A stretch of DNA of 64,000 bases from an uncultured Ruminococcus sp. (lineage in GTDB: Bacteria > Bacillota > Clostridia > Lachnospirales > Lachnospiraceae). Made by a program: the position numbers and the translations under genes. Shown in pieces: positions 54,062-62,708 of the stretch (its first letter is position 1; each line of letters opens with the position of its first letter). The stretch lies in the NCBI GenBank assembly GCA_946494335.1, contig CAMMBV010000002.1, positions 1-64,000 on the forward strand, in the 5' to 3' direction. The notes under the pieces are model-generated. The model was not told the origin of the DNA, did not search any database, and was given only the letters and a program-made list of their open reading frames with translations.

Positions 54062-54559
54062 TTATTTCACTTTTTTAACGGTTTCCAAAACAGCCTCTTC
54101 CAGCCGCTTCAGATCATTCTCATCGGGATGAGTAAGTGCCTTGTCAAAATTAGAGATCATCAGATCATAATGAGCTCCCTGATTCGGTACTTCCTCTTTC
54201 AGCTTATTATATTTATCCCGGACCTCCTGAGGCATCTTGCCCTGGCACATAAAGCTTCCGATCACTTCATTGGTGTCATTTAAATTGTCTTCCACATGCT
54301 CCAGAATCCCGTCCAGATAGGTTTTGCTGTCTCCAAATCCCGCCGTTCCAAAAAGGAAAATTTTCCTGTTGTACAACGTTTTCAGATAATTTCTTACTTC
54401 TTCGCTGGCAGTTCCCTCGTTGGTCCAAAATCCCACACAGACAAGATCCGCATCTTCTGCATTCTCCACTCTTGTCTCATTTGCCAGAACTTTTTCCACT
54501 GTCTTTGCCAGCATTTCAGTATTTCCTGTTACAGACGCATAATACATAGAATACTTCAT
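54062..54559 (-). CDS. Flavodoxin-family protein
   Basis: 165 residues from the ATG at 54559, which has GGAGG 7 nt upstream; a longer frame to 54610 has none. The FMN phosphate loop is SVTGNTEMLA at 8-17, then VCVGFWTNEGTAS near 46 and the second FMN loop FGTAGFGDSK near 75. It would carry electrons at low potential in the cytoplasm. The partner enzyme is not obvious; the next genes are a TPR protein and a Nim/thioesterase fusion. Confidence 0.85.
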   Translation of the reverse strand: MKYSMYYASVTGNTEMLAKTVEKVLANETRVENAEDADLVCVGFWTNEGTASEEVRNYLKTLYNRKIFLFGTAGFGDSKTYLDGILEHVEDNLNDTNEVIGSFMCQGKMPQEVRDKYNKLKEEVPNQGAHYDLMISNFDKALTHPDENDLKRLEEAVLETVKKVK

Positions 54560-54606
54560 AACCAATCCTCCGTTTTTTTTCATCATACCACATCGTGTTT
54601 TTGCTT

Positions 54607-55602
54607 TCAATCTTTTCCCCGGGCCAGATAATGCTCCGCCTTTTCTTTTTCCCCTTTTTTCTGATAATAATTGCCCACAATAACACAGGCCTGCTTCAGA
54701 TCCTTCTCAAATCTTCCGGAATTTTCACGGTTGAGCTTTTCATACAGCTCGATTCCTTCCCGGTATGCTTCTTCCGCACCGTTTTCCTCTTCCGGTATCA
54801 GATAGCGGGCATTTCCCAGATTGATTTTACAGCTTGCCAGCCGCAGCCCAAAGGCCACGGGAGACTCCTTTTCCTTGTCCTCCAGCACATAAATACAGTC
54901 TTCCAGCATCTCCAGGGCTTTCACGTATTCCTTCTGAAACATATAAACCGTTGAAAGAATGCTCATCCACTGTGCCAGCTCCAGGGCGTGGGGACCGTCG
55001 TCTGTAGCCTGAAAAACAGATTTTCCAAGCTTTACCAGCTGTTCTCCGATTTTCACCGCCTCCTGGTATTCTCCCACTGCTCCTTTTAAAACCATCAGAT
55101 TTTCCATACACTTTCCCTGCAGCTCCACTGCATGAAGATGGCCGACCTTGATTTTGTCCAGGCAGACGGAAACAGCATTCCGGAAAAACCGGTCGCTGAT
55201 ATCGTATACTTTTTTCTGGGTCTCGTTCAGCTTTCTGGGCCTTGGGTCTATCATCTGGATCCTGATAAGACCTTTATAAAAGACTCCCATTCTCAAATTG
55301 GCCTGGGCAAACAGAACATCGTACGCTTTTTTATCCTTCTGATAAAGAGCCGCTCCTTTCTGGAGCATGGTGCGATATTGTTTTTCGGCCTCTGCCGGAT
55401 TTTTCAGTGTCACATAAAGGTTGCCCGTCATCTCACACAGGACCATCAAAAGTCTTTCCCTGGAAGCATCTCCCTCGGGGAGCATTTCCAGGCATTCTTT
55501 TTCGATCCTGCCAAGAGCCGCAAGTTTTTCTTCCGGCTTTTTCTTTTCTTTTAACACGCCTGCAATCTCCTGCTGCAGGTCTTTTACTGTTTTCTCATGC
55601 AT
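54607..55602 (-). CDS. Tetratricopeptide-repeat protein
   Basis: 331 residues, all alpha-helical, without signal peptide or membrane span. About seven degenerate TPR-like helix pairs can be traced, for example LVMLCEMTGNLYVTL, AQWMSILSTVYMFQKEYVKAL and ACVIVGNYYQKKGEKEKA. It probably binds a partner protein. No catalytic motif is visible. The gap of 19 nt to the upstream thioesterase fusion suggests co-transcription with it. Confidence 0.7.
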   Translation of the reverse strand: MHEKTVKDLQQEIAGVLKEKKKPEEKLAALGRIEKECLEMLPEGDASRERLLMVLCEMTGNLYVTLKNPAEAEKQYRTMLQKGAALYQKDKKAYDVLFAQANLRMGVFYKGLIRIQMIDPRPRKLNETQKKVYDISDRFFRNAVSVCLDKIKVGHLHAVELQGKCMENLMVLKGAVGEYQEAVKIGEQLVKLGKSVFQATDDGPHALELAQWMSILSTVYMFQKEYVKALEMLEDCIYVLEDKEKESPVAFGLRLASCKINLGNARYLIPEEENGAEEAYREGIELYEKLNRENSGRFEKDLKQACVIVGNYYQKKGEKEKAEHYLARGKD

Positions 55603-55621
55603 AATATTCAGTCTCTCAAAT

Positions 55622-56482
55622 TTACTTGCCGGCGGCTTTTTCCATAAACTTCTCTGTATTCACAATAAACCGCTCATGCTCACCTTCACCGATTATTTTC
55701 TCTCCGTCCGAGACGGTCACATGGAATACAAGGCGCCGTTTATCCACCTCGGTCAGCTCGCTTTCACAGGTTACGGTGCCCCCGATAACCGTGGGCGCGC
55801 TGTGCTTGATCTGCAGCATGGTTCCCACTGTCTGGCATCCTTCTTCCATATACTCTTCCACACTCATCCAGGCTGTCTGTTCCATCAAAGCCACCATGGC
55901 CGGTGTTGCCAGCACATCCATCTGGCCGCTTCCCATGGCTTTTGCCGTATTCTCCTTTGTCACTGTCAGTGTCTGTATTCCCTTAATTCCCGGTTTCATA
56001 ACTTTGTCCTTTCCTGTCGGTCTTCTTTTTCCTGTAAATTCTGACACAGTAAACTTCATCACTGTCACAATGGATACCAGACGCTCGTTGAATTCAAATT
56101 CTTTTCCCGTCTGACATTCCATCAGATTCGTCAGCGCTTTTATTTTCTCCTGGGGATCTTCCACAATTTCTATGGTTCCTTTTCCCATAATGCTTGCGTA
56201 GCCGTACCCGTACTGGCAGGCGATTCTGCCCTCAATGAGCTGATGATCGCAGTCCATCTCAAAAGCCGCATTGGAGCATTTCCGGATAAGATCCAGTTTC
56301 TTGCCCTGCATGCCTCCGTGCAGGTAAAAGGTCAGCTGCCCCTCCTCCAGTGTATAGCCGTAATTCATGGGCAAAATATAAATGTCATCCTGGTCATGAA
56401 GTCCCACATGAATCACCTTACAGGCATCCAGCACGTACCTCATCTCTTCCATATCCGTGATTTCTCTGTCTCTTCTGCGCAA
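55622..56482 (-). CDS. Nim-like FMN-binding domain fused to FlK-type thioesterase domain
   Basis: 286 residues. Residues 1-155 are a pyridoxamine-5'-phosphate-oxidase-like split barrel of the NimA (nitroimidazole reductase) group: RRRDREITD, VIHVGLHDQDDIYILPMNYG and FYLHGGMQGKKLDLI. Residues 163-286 are a hot-dog fold like fluoroacetyl-CoA thioesterase: TPAMVALMEQTAW near 206, TVGTMLQIKHSAPT near 227 and GEGEHERFIV. The two are in one uninterrupted frame. Either half occurs alone elsewhere. Joint action on an acyl-CoA or on a toxic small molecule is possible but unproven. Confidence 0.8.
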   Translation of the reverse strand: MRRRDREITDMEEMRYVLDACKVIHVGLHDQDDIYILPMNYGYTLEEGQLTFYLHGGMQGKKLDLIRKCSNAAFEMDCDHQLIEGRIACQYGYGYASIMGKGTIEIVEDPQEKIKALTNLMECQTGKEFEFNERLVSIVTVMKFTVSEFTGKRRPTGKDKVMKPGIKGIQTLTVTKENTAKAMGSGQMDVLATPAMVALMEQTAWMSVEEYMEEGCQTVGTMLQIKHSAPTVIGGTVTCESELTEVDKRRLVFHVTVSDGEKIIGEGEHERFIVNTEKFMEKAAGK

Positions 56483-56637
56483 GATACCGCCTCCTCATCT
56501 TTTTGTCTGTACTTCCCCCATTATATACTGAATCTTCTTTTAATTCAACGAAAATAAAAAGGAACCGGTCGGCACGTATAAATCTGGAAGAAATAACCAT
56601 ACTAAAGCCATAAATAAGAATTAAAGGAGTGAACTGT

Positions 56638-57252
56638 ATGGATTTCAAAAACAGCAAAACAAAGGACAATCTGATGCGCGCCTTTGCCGGAGAAAGTCAG
56701 GCGAGAAACCGTTACACGTTTGCCGCCTCCGCCGCCAGAAAACAGAAAATGCCTCTTCTGGAAGCAGTCTTTTTGTTTACTGCCAATCAGGAAAAAGAAC
56801 ACGCGGAAATTTTTTATAATCATCTGAAAAGCCTTTCCGGAGAAAACATTCACGTGGACGGCTCTTACCCCGTGGAGGTCTATGATGATCTGGCCACGCT
56901 GCTGCGCTGCGCCCAGCACAACGAGTATGAAGAATTTGATCCCGTTTATAAATCTTTCGGGGATACTGCAAAAGAAGAGGGATTTGACGATGTGGCTTAT
57001 TCTTTTTATTCCATCGCCAAAATTGAAAAGGCGCACGGGGACCGTTTCGGCGCCTACGCCGAATGGGTGGAGGATGGCAGCCTTTTTAAAGACCAGCCCC
57101 AGACAGTCTGGATGTGTCTGAACTGCGGCCACATTTACACCGGCCCGGAGATTCCGTCCGAATGCCCCGTATGCCATGAGGAACAGGGCCACTTCGTCCG
57201 TCTTTCTCTTGCACCTTACACAGATATGGATATGCTCCAGGTACAGCGCTGA
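56638..57252 (+). CDS. Rubrerythrin
   Basis: 204 residues from the ATG at 56638 (AAGGAG about 9 nt upstream; a GTG at 56629 lies too close to it). Ferritin-like diiron domain with GESQARNRYT near 17, ANQEKEHAEIFY near 48 and IAKIEKAHGDRF near 122. The rubredoxin-like end has CLNCGHIY near 158 and CPVCHEEQGHF near 174. It reduces hydrogen peroxide in anaerobes. The group II intron lies directly downstream on the other strand. Confidence 0.94.
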   Translation: MDFKNSKTKDNLMRAFAGESQARNRYTFAASAARKQKMPLLEAVFLFTANQEKEHAEIFYNHLKSLSGENIHVDGSYPVEVYDDLATLLRCAQHNEYEEFDPVYKSFGDTAKEEGFDDVAYSFYSIAKIEKAHGDRFGAYAEWVEDGSLFKDQPQTVWMCLNCGHIYTGPEIPSECPVCHEEQGHFVRLSLAPYTDMDMLQVQR

Positions 57253-57265
57253 AAAAGCATGCACA

Positions 57266-59158
57266 ATCGAGTAGGGGGCTAACCATTAATTGATTAGCCG
57301 TCCTCTCACACCACCGTGCGTACGGTTCCGTACACGGCGGTTCTTTAGTTTTCACAAACTACTAGATAATAGTCGAGCATGGATGTATATCCTAGCTTGG
57401 CTATTGTTTTGTTCGAAAAGATTTGGTTCAGGACTTTCGCCATTCTCCAATAACCTTTTCGACTACACGCAAGTTCCTTAGCTCTCCAGTGCTCTAAACC
57501 TAATGCCTTTAGTATTCGGTACTTTGTTTTGATTTTCTTCCATTGTTTCCAATAGACTGCCCTTATTCTGCGTCTTGCCCACTCATCTGTATCTGCGAGA
57601 AGTTTCTTCATATCCGCTAGCTTGAAGTAGTTTACCCACCCTCTCACATACTGCTGATACTTTTCCTCCCGCTTCGTATTGCTCATGCCATTGTTTCTGT
57701 CTGTAAGCTCTCTGATTTTATTCCTCATTTTAGCTACTGACTTCGGGTGTACTCTAAATCTGCATTTTCCCTTGTACCTGTAAAAACTATATCCAAGGTA
57801 TTTCACTTTGCTGATATGTGCCACACACGTTTTCCTCCGATTTACTTTCAGAAAAAGTTTCTCTTCTATAAATGGAATGATGTTTTCCAAGGTTCTTTGC
57901 GCACTCTTTCTGCTTTTGCAGAAAATCATACAGTCATCCGCATATCGGACAAATCTATGCCCTCTGCCTTCCAGTTCCTTATCCAACTCGTTTAACATAA
58001 TGTTACTGAGCAGCGGGCTGAGTGGTCCACCTTGTGGCATTCCTGTCTCTGTCCTTTCAAACATTCCGTTTACGAGCACTCCCGCATTGAGATATTTGTG
58101 TATCAGCGAGATAACTCTGCCATCTTTGATGGTTCTTGACAGTACCTCAATGAGTTTGCTTATGTTTACTGTATCGAAGAACTTTTCCAAGTCCATGTCC
58201 ACTGCATATACATAGCCATCATTTACATTCTTTTGGCACTGTCTGAGGGCGTCATGCGCTCCCCTGTTTGGGCGAAAACCAAAACTGTTCTCTGAGAACT
58301 GCTCCTCAAAGACTGGTGTGAGTTCCTGTGTAATTGCCTGTTGTATTACCCGGTCAACCACAGTTGGAACTCCAAGTTTACGAAACTCGCCTTTTGTTTC
58401 TTTGGGTATCTCTACCCTTCGGACTGGGTTCGGTTTAAATTTGCCGATCCTTATCGTCTGGATCAGGGTGTCTTGGTTTTCTCTTAGGAAGGGCAGAAGT
58501 TCATCCACCTGCATACCATCAATCCCACCAGCACCTTTGTTGGATTTCACACGCTTGTAGGCTTGGTTTAGATTATCCTTGCGCAAAATCAGTTCCAGAA
58601 GATTATCCGTCCAATAGTCTGTGATGATACCGCTCTTTTCAGTAATCTTACGATAGTCGAACACTTCTGCATACTCTCCCTGTTCCGCAGATACCATTTG
58701 CAGATAGTCCTCAATATGAAGTTGTCTGTTCTTAAACCTACTTTCAGTTACATTCATTAGCCTGTATCTCCTAAAGTTCAGTCCTTCCCACTATGTCTTA
58801 AGCCATAATGGTACTATGACTTCTGCTGACTTCTTGCCATTCGTTATTACTAACGGACTTCATACTCTGTTTCCATCCGCTGACAAGACCTCCCTTGGTA
58901 CCACACGCCACTTTCTCTCCATATATCTGCCACATTTACTACAGTTAATCCCGAGTAGTTATTGGACTTCGACTTGTCATGCAGCCTTATCCTTAACTAT
59001 AGCCTGATGTGGTTTCTGTTCGTCAGACCAGAGATTTGCCTCCACCTTCCTTCAGATTCCACCTCACGATGGACACCCTTGGTCTTGACTGTATCCTTCC
59101 CACTACTAGGGCGGATTAGGGACTTTCACCCATTAGCGACGTGCGCCGCAAGGCGCAC
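57266..59158 (-). mobile_element. Complete group IIC intron
   Basis: Minus strand. The 5' end GTGCGCC is at 59158, with GGTGAAAGTCCC in domain I. The 3' part has a domain V-like hairpin (about 57301-57345) with AACCGCCGTGTACGG and CCGTACGCACGGTGG, a domain VI helix GGCTAATCA/TGGTTAGCC, and the end CTACTCGAT near 57266. The reverse transcriptase is inside (57345-58757) and lacks an endonuclease domain. The insertion lies 3 nt after the terminator hairpin of the sugar isomerase gene (59161-59202), as usual for class C. The 460 nt between 58758 and 59219 are intron RNA domains and that terminator, not genes. Confidence 0.92.
57345..58757 (-). CDS. ltrA: Group II intron reverse transcriptase/maturase
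   Basis: 470 residues. Reverse transcriptase blocks: NKGAGGIDGM near 70, IPKETKGEFRKLGVPTVVDR near 117-136, FGFRPNRGAHDAL near 160, GMPQGGPLSPLLSN near 240 and the catalytic RYADD near 272. The maturase X domain follows (about 365-460). There is no C-terminal D/En nuclease, which fits class C and reliance on transient single-stranded targets. The frame is intact, so the intron may be mobile. Confidence 0.95.
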   Translation of the reverse strand: MNVTESRFKNRQLHIEDYLQMVSAEQGEYAEVFDYRKITEKSGIITDYWTDNLLELILRKDNLNQAYKRVKSNKGAGGIDGMQVDELLPFLRENQDTLIQTIRIGKFKPNPVRRVEIPKETKGEFRKLGVPTVVDRVIQQAITQELTPVFEEQFSENSFGFRPNRGAHDALRQCQKNVNDGYVYAVDMDLEKFFDTVNISKLIEVLSRTIKDGRVISLIHKYLNAGVLVNGMFERTETGMPQGGPLSPLLSNIMLNELDKELEGRGHRFVRYADDCMIFCKSRKSAQRTLENIIPFIEEKLFLKVNRRKTCVAHISKVKYLGYSFYRYKGKCRFRVHPKSVAKMRNKIRELTDRNNGMSNTKREEKYQQYVRGWVNYFKLADMKKLLADTDEWARRRIRAVYWKQWKKIKTKYRILKALGLEHWRAKELACSRKGYWRMAKVLNQIFSNKTIAKLGYTSMLDYYLVVCEN

Positions 59159-59160
59159 AT

Positions 59161-59202
59161 GGAAAAGCATCCGTATCCTTTGTGGGACACAGATGCTTTT
59201 CC
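59161..59202 (-). terminator. Terminator of the sugar isomerase gene, intron target
   Basis: On the minus strand GGAAAAGCATC-GTGTCC and GGATAC-GATGCTTTTCC pair around a short loop. The intron starts 3 nt after the 3' arm and so separates the hairpin from any natural tail. Confidence 0.85.
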
Positions 59203-59219
59203 GGAGCAAGTATGTATGA

Positions 59220-60065
59220 TTATTTATTGGGATAATATTTGGCAACAAATGCTTTTGTTACTTCAGCCGCTTTCTTGATGTTCTCTTCATGATTCATTGC
59301 ATAGTATTCCGGACGGAATTCTTCGATGGTGCATACGCCGTCGAATCCGATCTCATTGAGCGCTGCTGCAATACCGGCATGGTCTACTACGCCTTCTTCC
59401 GGCCACAGACGTTTGTCATCGCCGCAGGAACCGATGGGAAGATCTTCACAGTCATTCAGATGATATACAAAGATTTTCTTCGGATCCGCTTTCTTAAGCG
59501 CTTCCAGACTGGAGCCCATTTCATGGAAATGGAAGGTATCCAGAGTCACGCCCACATTGGGAAGACCTACTTCTTCCACTACATCGTATGCGGTCTGGAA
59601 CTGATTGATGGAGCAGGTTGGAACACCGCAGAACTCTAATGATACACGGATATCCGGACCCATCTTTTCAGCAATATAGCGCAGTCTTGCTGCAGCTTCT
59701 TTTTTGATTTCCTCTACTGTTTTGTCCAGTCCTACATTGAAGGAAGGAACTGCAATCAGCATCTTCATACCGATGGCTTCACATACTTTTTTAATCCAGT
59801 CCAGATGCCAGTCCATAGCCAGTGTCTGGAAGGGATCCAGCTGGTTAAAGAATTCCAGCGTATTGTAAGCCCAGGGTTTGATGTTGTGGTTTTTGAACCA
59901 CTCGCCCAGCTCTTCCAGTGTATGGCCTTCCTGAATGTATTTCGCGATGCAGTCATAGCGAATTTCAAAATAGTCAAATCCGTATTTTTCGCACATTTCC
60001 AGGTCTGCCATCAGAGACTGTCCTTCACATTTTAAAGCGGTTGCTTCGTTAAATCCAATTTTCAT
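59220..60065 (-). CDS. Sugar phosphate isomerase/epimerase (AP endonuclease 2-type TIM barrel)
   Basis: 281 residues from the ATG at 60065 (AAAGGAAA upstream). TIM-barrel features: YDCIAKYIQEGHTLEELGEWF near 38-58, SLEFCGVPT near 147 (metal-binding Glu), TLDTFHFHEMGSS near 180 and YHLNDCEDLP near 205, then CTIEEFRP near 250. This is the IolE/IolI/hydroxypyruvate-isomerase-like fold; the sugar is unknown. It follows the LacI regulator and is preceded by two copies of a LacI-type operator. It is probably monocistronic, ending at 59161-59202. Confidence 0.85.
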   Translation of the reverse strand: MKIGFNEATALKCEGQSLMADLEMCEKYGFDYFEIRYDCIAKYIQEGHTLEELGEWFKNHNIKPWAYNTLEFFNQLDPFQTLAMDWHLDWIKKVCEAIGMKMLIAVPSFNVGLDKTVEEIKKEAAARLRYIAEKMGPDIRVSLEFCGVPTCSINQFQTAYDVVEEVGLPNVGVTLDTFHFHEMGSSLEALKKADPKKIFVYHLNDCEDLPIGSCGDDKRLWPEEGVVDHAGIAAALNEIGFDGVCTIEEFRPEYYAMNHEENIKKAAEVTKAFVAKYYPNK

Positions 60066-60095
60066 CTTCCCATTTCCTTTCTTGATAAATGCTTG

Positions 60096-60154
60096 CGTGT
60101 TCGAGCACATTTATTTGATATCATTATTGTAACACAATGTGTTCGAGCACACAA
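60096..60154 (-). promoter_or_regulatory. Promoter with two LacI-type operators
   Basis: Minus strand -35 TTGTGT (60154-60149), 17-nt spacer, -10 TACAAT (60131-60126). Operator 1, TGTGTTCGAGCACA (60138-60151), a near-palindrome with a central CG, overlaps the spacer and -35. Operator 2 (60096-60109), differing only at its first base, lies just downstream of the start site. The layout fits repression by the LacI protein encoded at 60216-61247. Confidence 0.75.
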
Positions 60155-60215
60155 CAGGAAATAGATCATAAATTTCTGTTCTTTTTTTTGTGCATTTTAA
60201 CAGCGACATCTCCTC

Positions 60216-61247
60216 CTAGATATTGTACTTCGTCTTAATCACAATATCCGTGTAATGATACTCTTTCCGGGGCTTCTCCCCGTTGAAAAGCAGGCGGTAT
60301 AATATCATCACCGGCTCATATCCCTGTTCCGCCGCTTCCTGTCCGATCAGCAGATTGATACTTCCCTCCAAAAGCCGCTCATAGTTTCTTCCCATCAGGT
60401 CGCTGGCCACCATAATGATCTTCTGATCTTTCTTACTCTTTTTCAGCGCCCGGCAGACGCCCTCCTCACCAAAACAGGTCATATAGATGCCCCCCAGATC
60501 CGGATGGGCTTTCAGGATTTCTTCCATCTGGCGCTCTGCTTTTTCCTCATTTTCTTCACAGTACACCGTATCCAGAAGCTCCACCCTGGGAAACTGCTCC
60601 CTCATCACGCCGCGAAATCCCCGCACACGGTTGCTCAAGGAGGTGTTGGAGGCAAAACCGGAGATTACGGCGATCTTCCCGCCCTGTTCCCGGAAAAGCT
60701 CTCCCATCAGAACAGCAGCTGTCTGTCCGCACCGCAAAGCGTGCTGCCCTACGTAGCAGAGGCGGCCCGTATCTTCAAGATCTGAGTTGAAGGTTACGAT
60801 GGGAATCTGGTACTCTTGCGTAAACTGCCGAATCTTCCTCTTTACCTGAAGATCATCCACAGGCATCATGGCAATCGCGTTCACCTCCTGTTCCCGCATG
60901 CTCTCCATGGCCGCTGCCGTTTTCCTGGCGCTGATTCCGGCTATTTTTTCCACAATGACGCTTCCGCCGTAATCTTCCACCTCATGTGATGCGGCTTCCA
61001 CTCCTTTAAGCGCCGCTTTTATAAACGGCGTCTCTGCCGCCTGGGCAATGACGCCGATTTTTACATGCTTTTTATTCATACCCAGGGCCCGGCCCAGAAG
61101 ATTGGGCCGGTATCCCAGGTCATCCGCAATTTTTCGCACTTTTTCTTCTACTTCCGGACGAACCTTTCCCCGGTTATTCAGTACTCTGTCAACCGTTCCT
61201 CTGGATACGCCGGCTTCCTTGGCAATCTGTTTGATTGTAATTCTCAT
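60216..61247 (-). CDS. LacI-family transcriptional regulator
   Basis: 343 residues. Helix-turn-helix TIKQIAKEAGVSRGTVDRVL at 3-22 with the RGTVDRVLNNRGKVRPE form typical of regulators with a sugar-binding, RbsB-like effector domain (GVIAQAAETPFIKA near 68 and IYMTCFGEEGVCRAL near 254). It probably represses the isomerase gene downstream through the two operators. The effector is unknown. It lies 27 nt after the gene at 61275. Confidence 0.88.
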   Translation of the reverse strand: MRITIKQIAKEAGVSRGTVDRVLNNRGKVRPEVEEKVRKIADDLGYRPNLLGRALGMNKKHVKIGVIAQAAETPFIKAALKGVEAASHEVEDYGGSVIVEKIAGISARKTAAAMESMREQEVNAIAMMPVDDLQVKRKIRQFTQEYQIPIVTFNSDLEDTGRLCYVGQHALRCGQTAAVLMGELFREQGGKIAVISGFASNTSLSNRVRGFRGVMREQFPRVELLDTVYCEENEEKAERQMEEILKAHPDLGGIYMTCFGEEGVCRALKKSKKDQKIIMVASDLMGRNYERLLEGSINLLIGQEAAEQGYEPVMILYRLLFNGEKPRKEYHYTDIVIKTKYNI

Positions 61248-61274
61248 TCTGAACGTTCCTTTGCTTTACTGTAA

Positions 61275-62708
61275 TTACCCTTCCAGTTCCTCCCAGAAGT
61301 AGCCTGTATCCGTCATATAATTAATTCTTCCGTATGCAATGCCGACGATCTGCACATTCTCCGAAATGGTCCAAACCTTTTTGCTTTCACCTGAATTCTC
61401 ATCGTAAAAGTAGATATCGTAATCTGACCGGTAATAAAGGCCGTTCTCTTCTTCTCCCAGGTAATCCACCCAGTCTCCCGATGCCACCGTCGAGACATTC
61501 CCCTGGGATATCCGGCCCAGGCTGTTATACCCTCTGTAATAGACGGCCTGATCTGTCACCTTTAGAACCGAATTTACCTGACTTCCTATCCCGCTTAAAA
61601 GCACTTCCTTTTCATCTGTGGCTGTATTCCATGCTGTCATCTGCCCCTGTATTTGACTGAAATCGCCCCGTTCATCCGCCCGGACATAGTAAAGGGTATC
61701 TCCCTTTGCCAGTATCTGACTTCCGGTATTGGCTTCCATCTCCGTCACATTTCCCGTTTCCGGATCCACCTCATAAAGACCGGAGGTGCTCACATCGGCC
61801 ACGCCTCTCGTATAAAAAAAGCGTTCCCCGCAAAAGGCTTCATTGGAGTGAATGCAGAAATTCTCCAGTGAAAATCTCCTGGTGCTTCCGTCCTCCCGGT
61901 TCATCTGAATGATATCCTGCTCGTCTGCATCCTCACTTGGCATTTCTGTAAAATACAGATACTTTTCCGTCATTCCCAGAGGCTGCACGTACTGGCTCCC
62001 AGTGTAAATCACTGTCTGTTCATTGGTTTCCCTGTTATAAAACGCCAGTGAATTATGGTTGTATCCGAAATAGACACCGTTGTCCACCGCCATCAGCTTA
62101 TAATCAATACGGTTTCCTGTAATATTTTTATCGGGGTCTATCACATTGTTTTCACAGATATAAAGCCCTGTCTGGTCTGTGGAATAAGCCCAGCCGTTTC
62201 TGGCGACAAAGCGATATCCGATGGTATACAGGTTATCCGCTTCCTCCTGGGTCGTATCACTTTCAGAGAGTTCCTGTTCTTTCTCTTCCACGGCCGCAGA
62301 ATCATCTTCCCCGTTTTCATATTCCTCCTGGGCATCCTCCACCATAGTCATCTGAATCTTAATGGTATCCCGCCGTTCCTTTGTGCTGACTCTTTCCTGC
62401 GCCAGTTCCAGAATATCCCATGCTACATCGTACCGGTTCTGTTCCACGTACACATCCGACAGTCTTACGTACGCCTCCGCTTTCTTCTGGTCGATGCGGA
62501 TAGCGTTGCGGTAACAGATCTGCGCGTCTTCATAATTCATTTCCGCCAGATATTTGTTTCCCATGGATAGTCTGTCCTGATACCGGTTGGCTTTGTTGAT
62601 GTTAAGTAAAATGAAAACCGCCCCCAGAATTAAAAGAGCTATGATCTCCAAGATGATGACCACCAGCAGTTTCTTTTTCGTCCCATTTTCTTCTCTTTCT
62701 ACTTCCAT
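61275..62708 (-). CDS. Membrane-anchored TPR / DUF5050-like beta-propeller protein
   Basis: 477 residues. A membrane span near 13-36 is followed by two TPR-like repeats (about 45-115: GNKYLAEMNYEDAQICYRNA and VRLSDVYVEQNRYDVAWDIL) and an acidic low-complexity linker (125-158). The rest (160-477) has repeating short beta-strand units with aromatic residues (DNGVYFGY, EKYLYFTEM, GDTLYYVRA, DQAVYYRGY), as in DUF5050 propellers. It should face outside, anchored at the N-terminus. The function is unknown. It overlaps the symporter gene upstream by 10 nt. Confidence 0.7.
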   Translation of the reverse strand: MEVEREENGTKKKLLVVIILEIIALLILGAVFILLNINKANRYQDRLSMGNKYLAEMNYEDAQICYRNAIRIDQKKAEAYVRLSDVYVEQNRYDVAWDILELAQERVSTKERRDTIKIQMTMVEDAQEEYENGEDDSAAVEEKEQELSESDTTQEEADNLYTIGYRFVARNGWAYSTDQTGLYICENNVIDPDKNITGNRIDYKLMAVDNGVYFGYNHNSLAFYNRETNEQTVIYTGSQYVQPLGMTEKYLYFTEMPSEDADEQDIIQMNREDGSTRRFSLENFCIHSNEAFCGERFFYTRGVADVSTSGLYEVDPETGNVTEMEANTGSQILAKGDTLYYVRADERGDFSQIQGQMTAWNTATDEKEVLLSGIGSQVNSVLKVTDQAVYYRGYNSLGRISQGNVSTVASGDWVDYLGEEENGLYYRSDYDIYFYDENSGESKKVWTISENVQIVGIAYGRINYMTDTGYFWEELEG

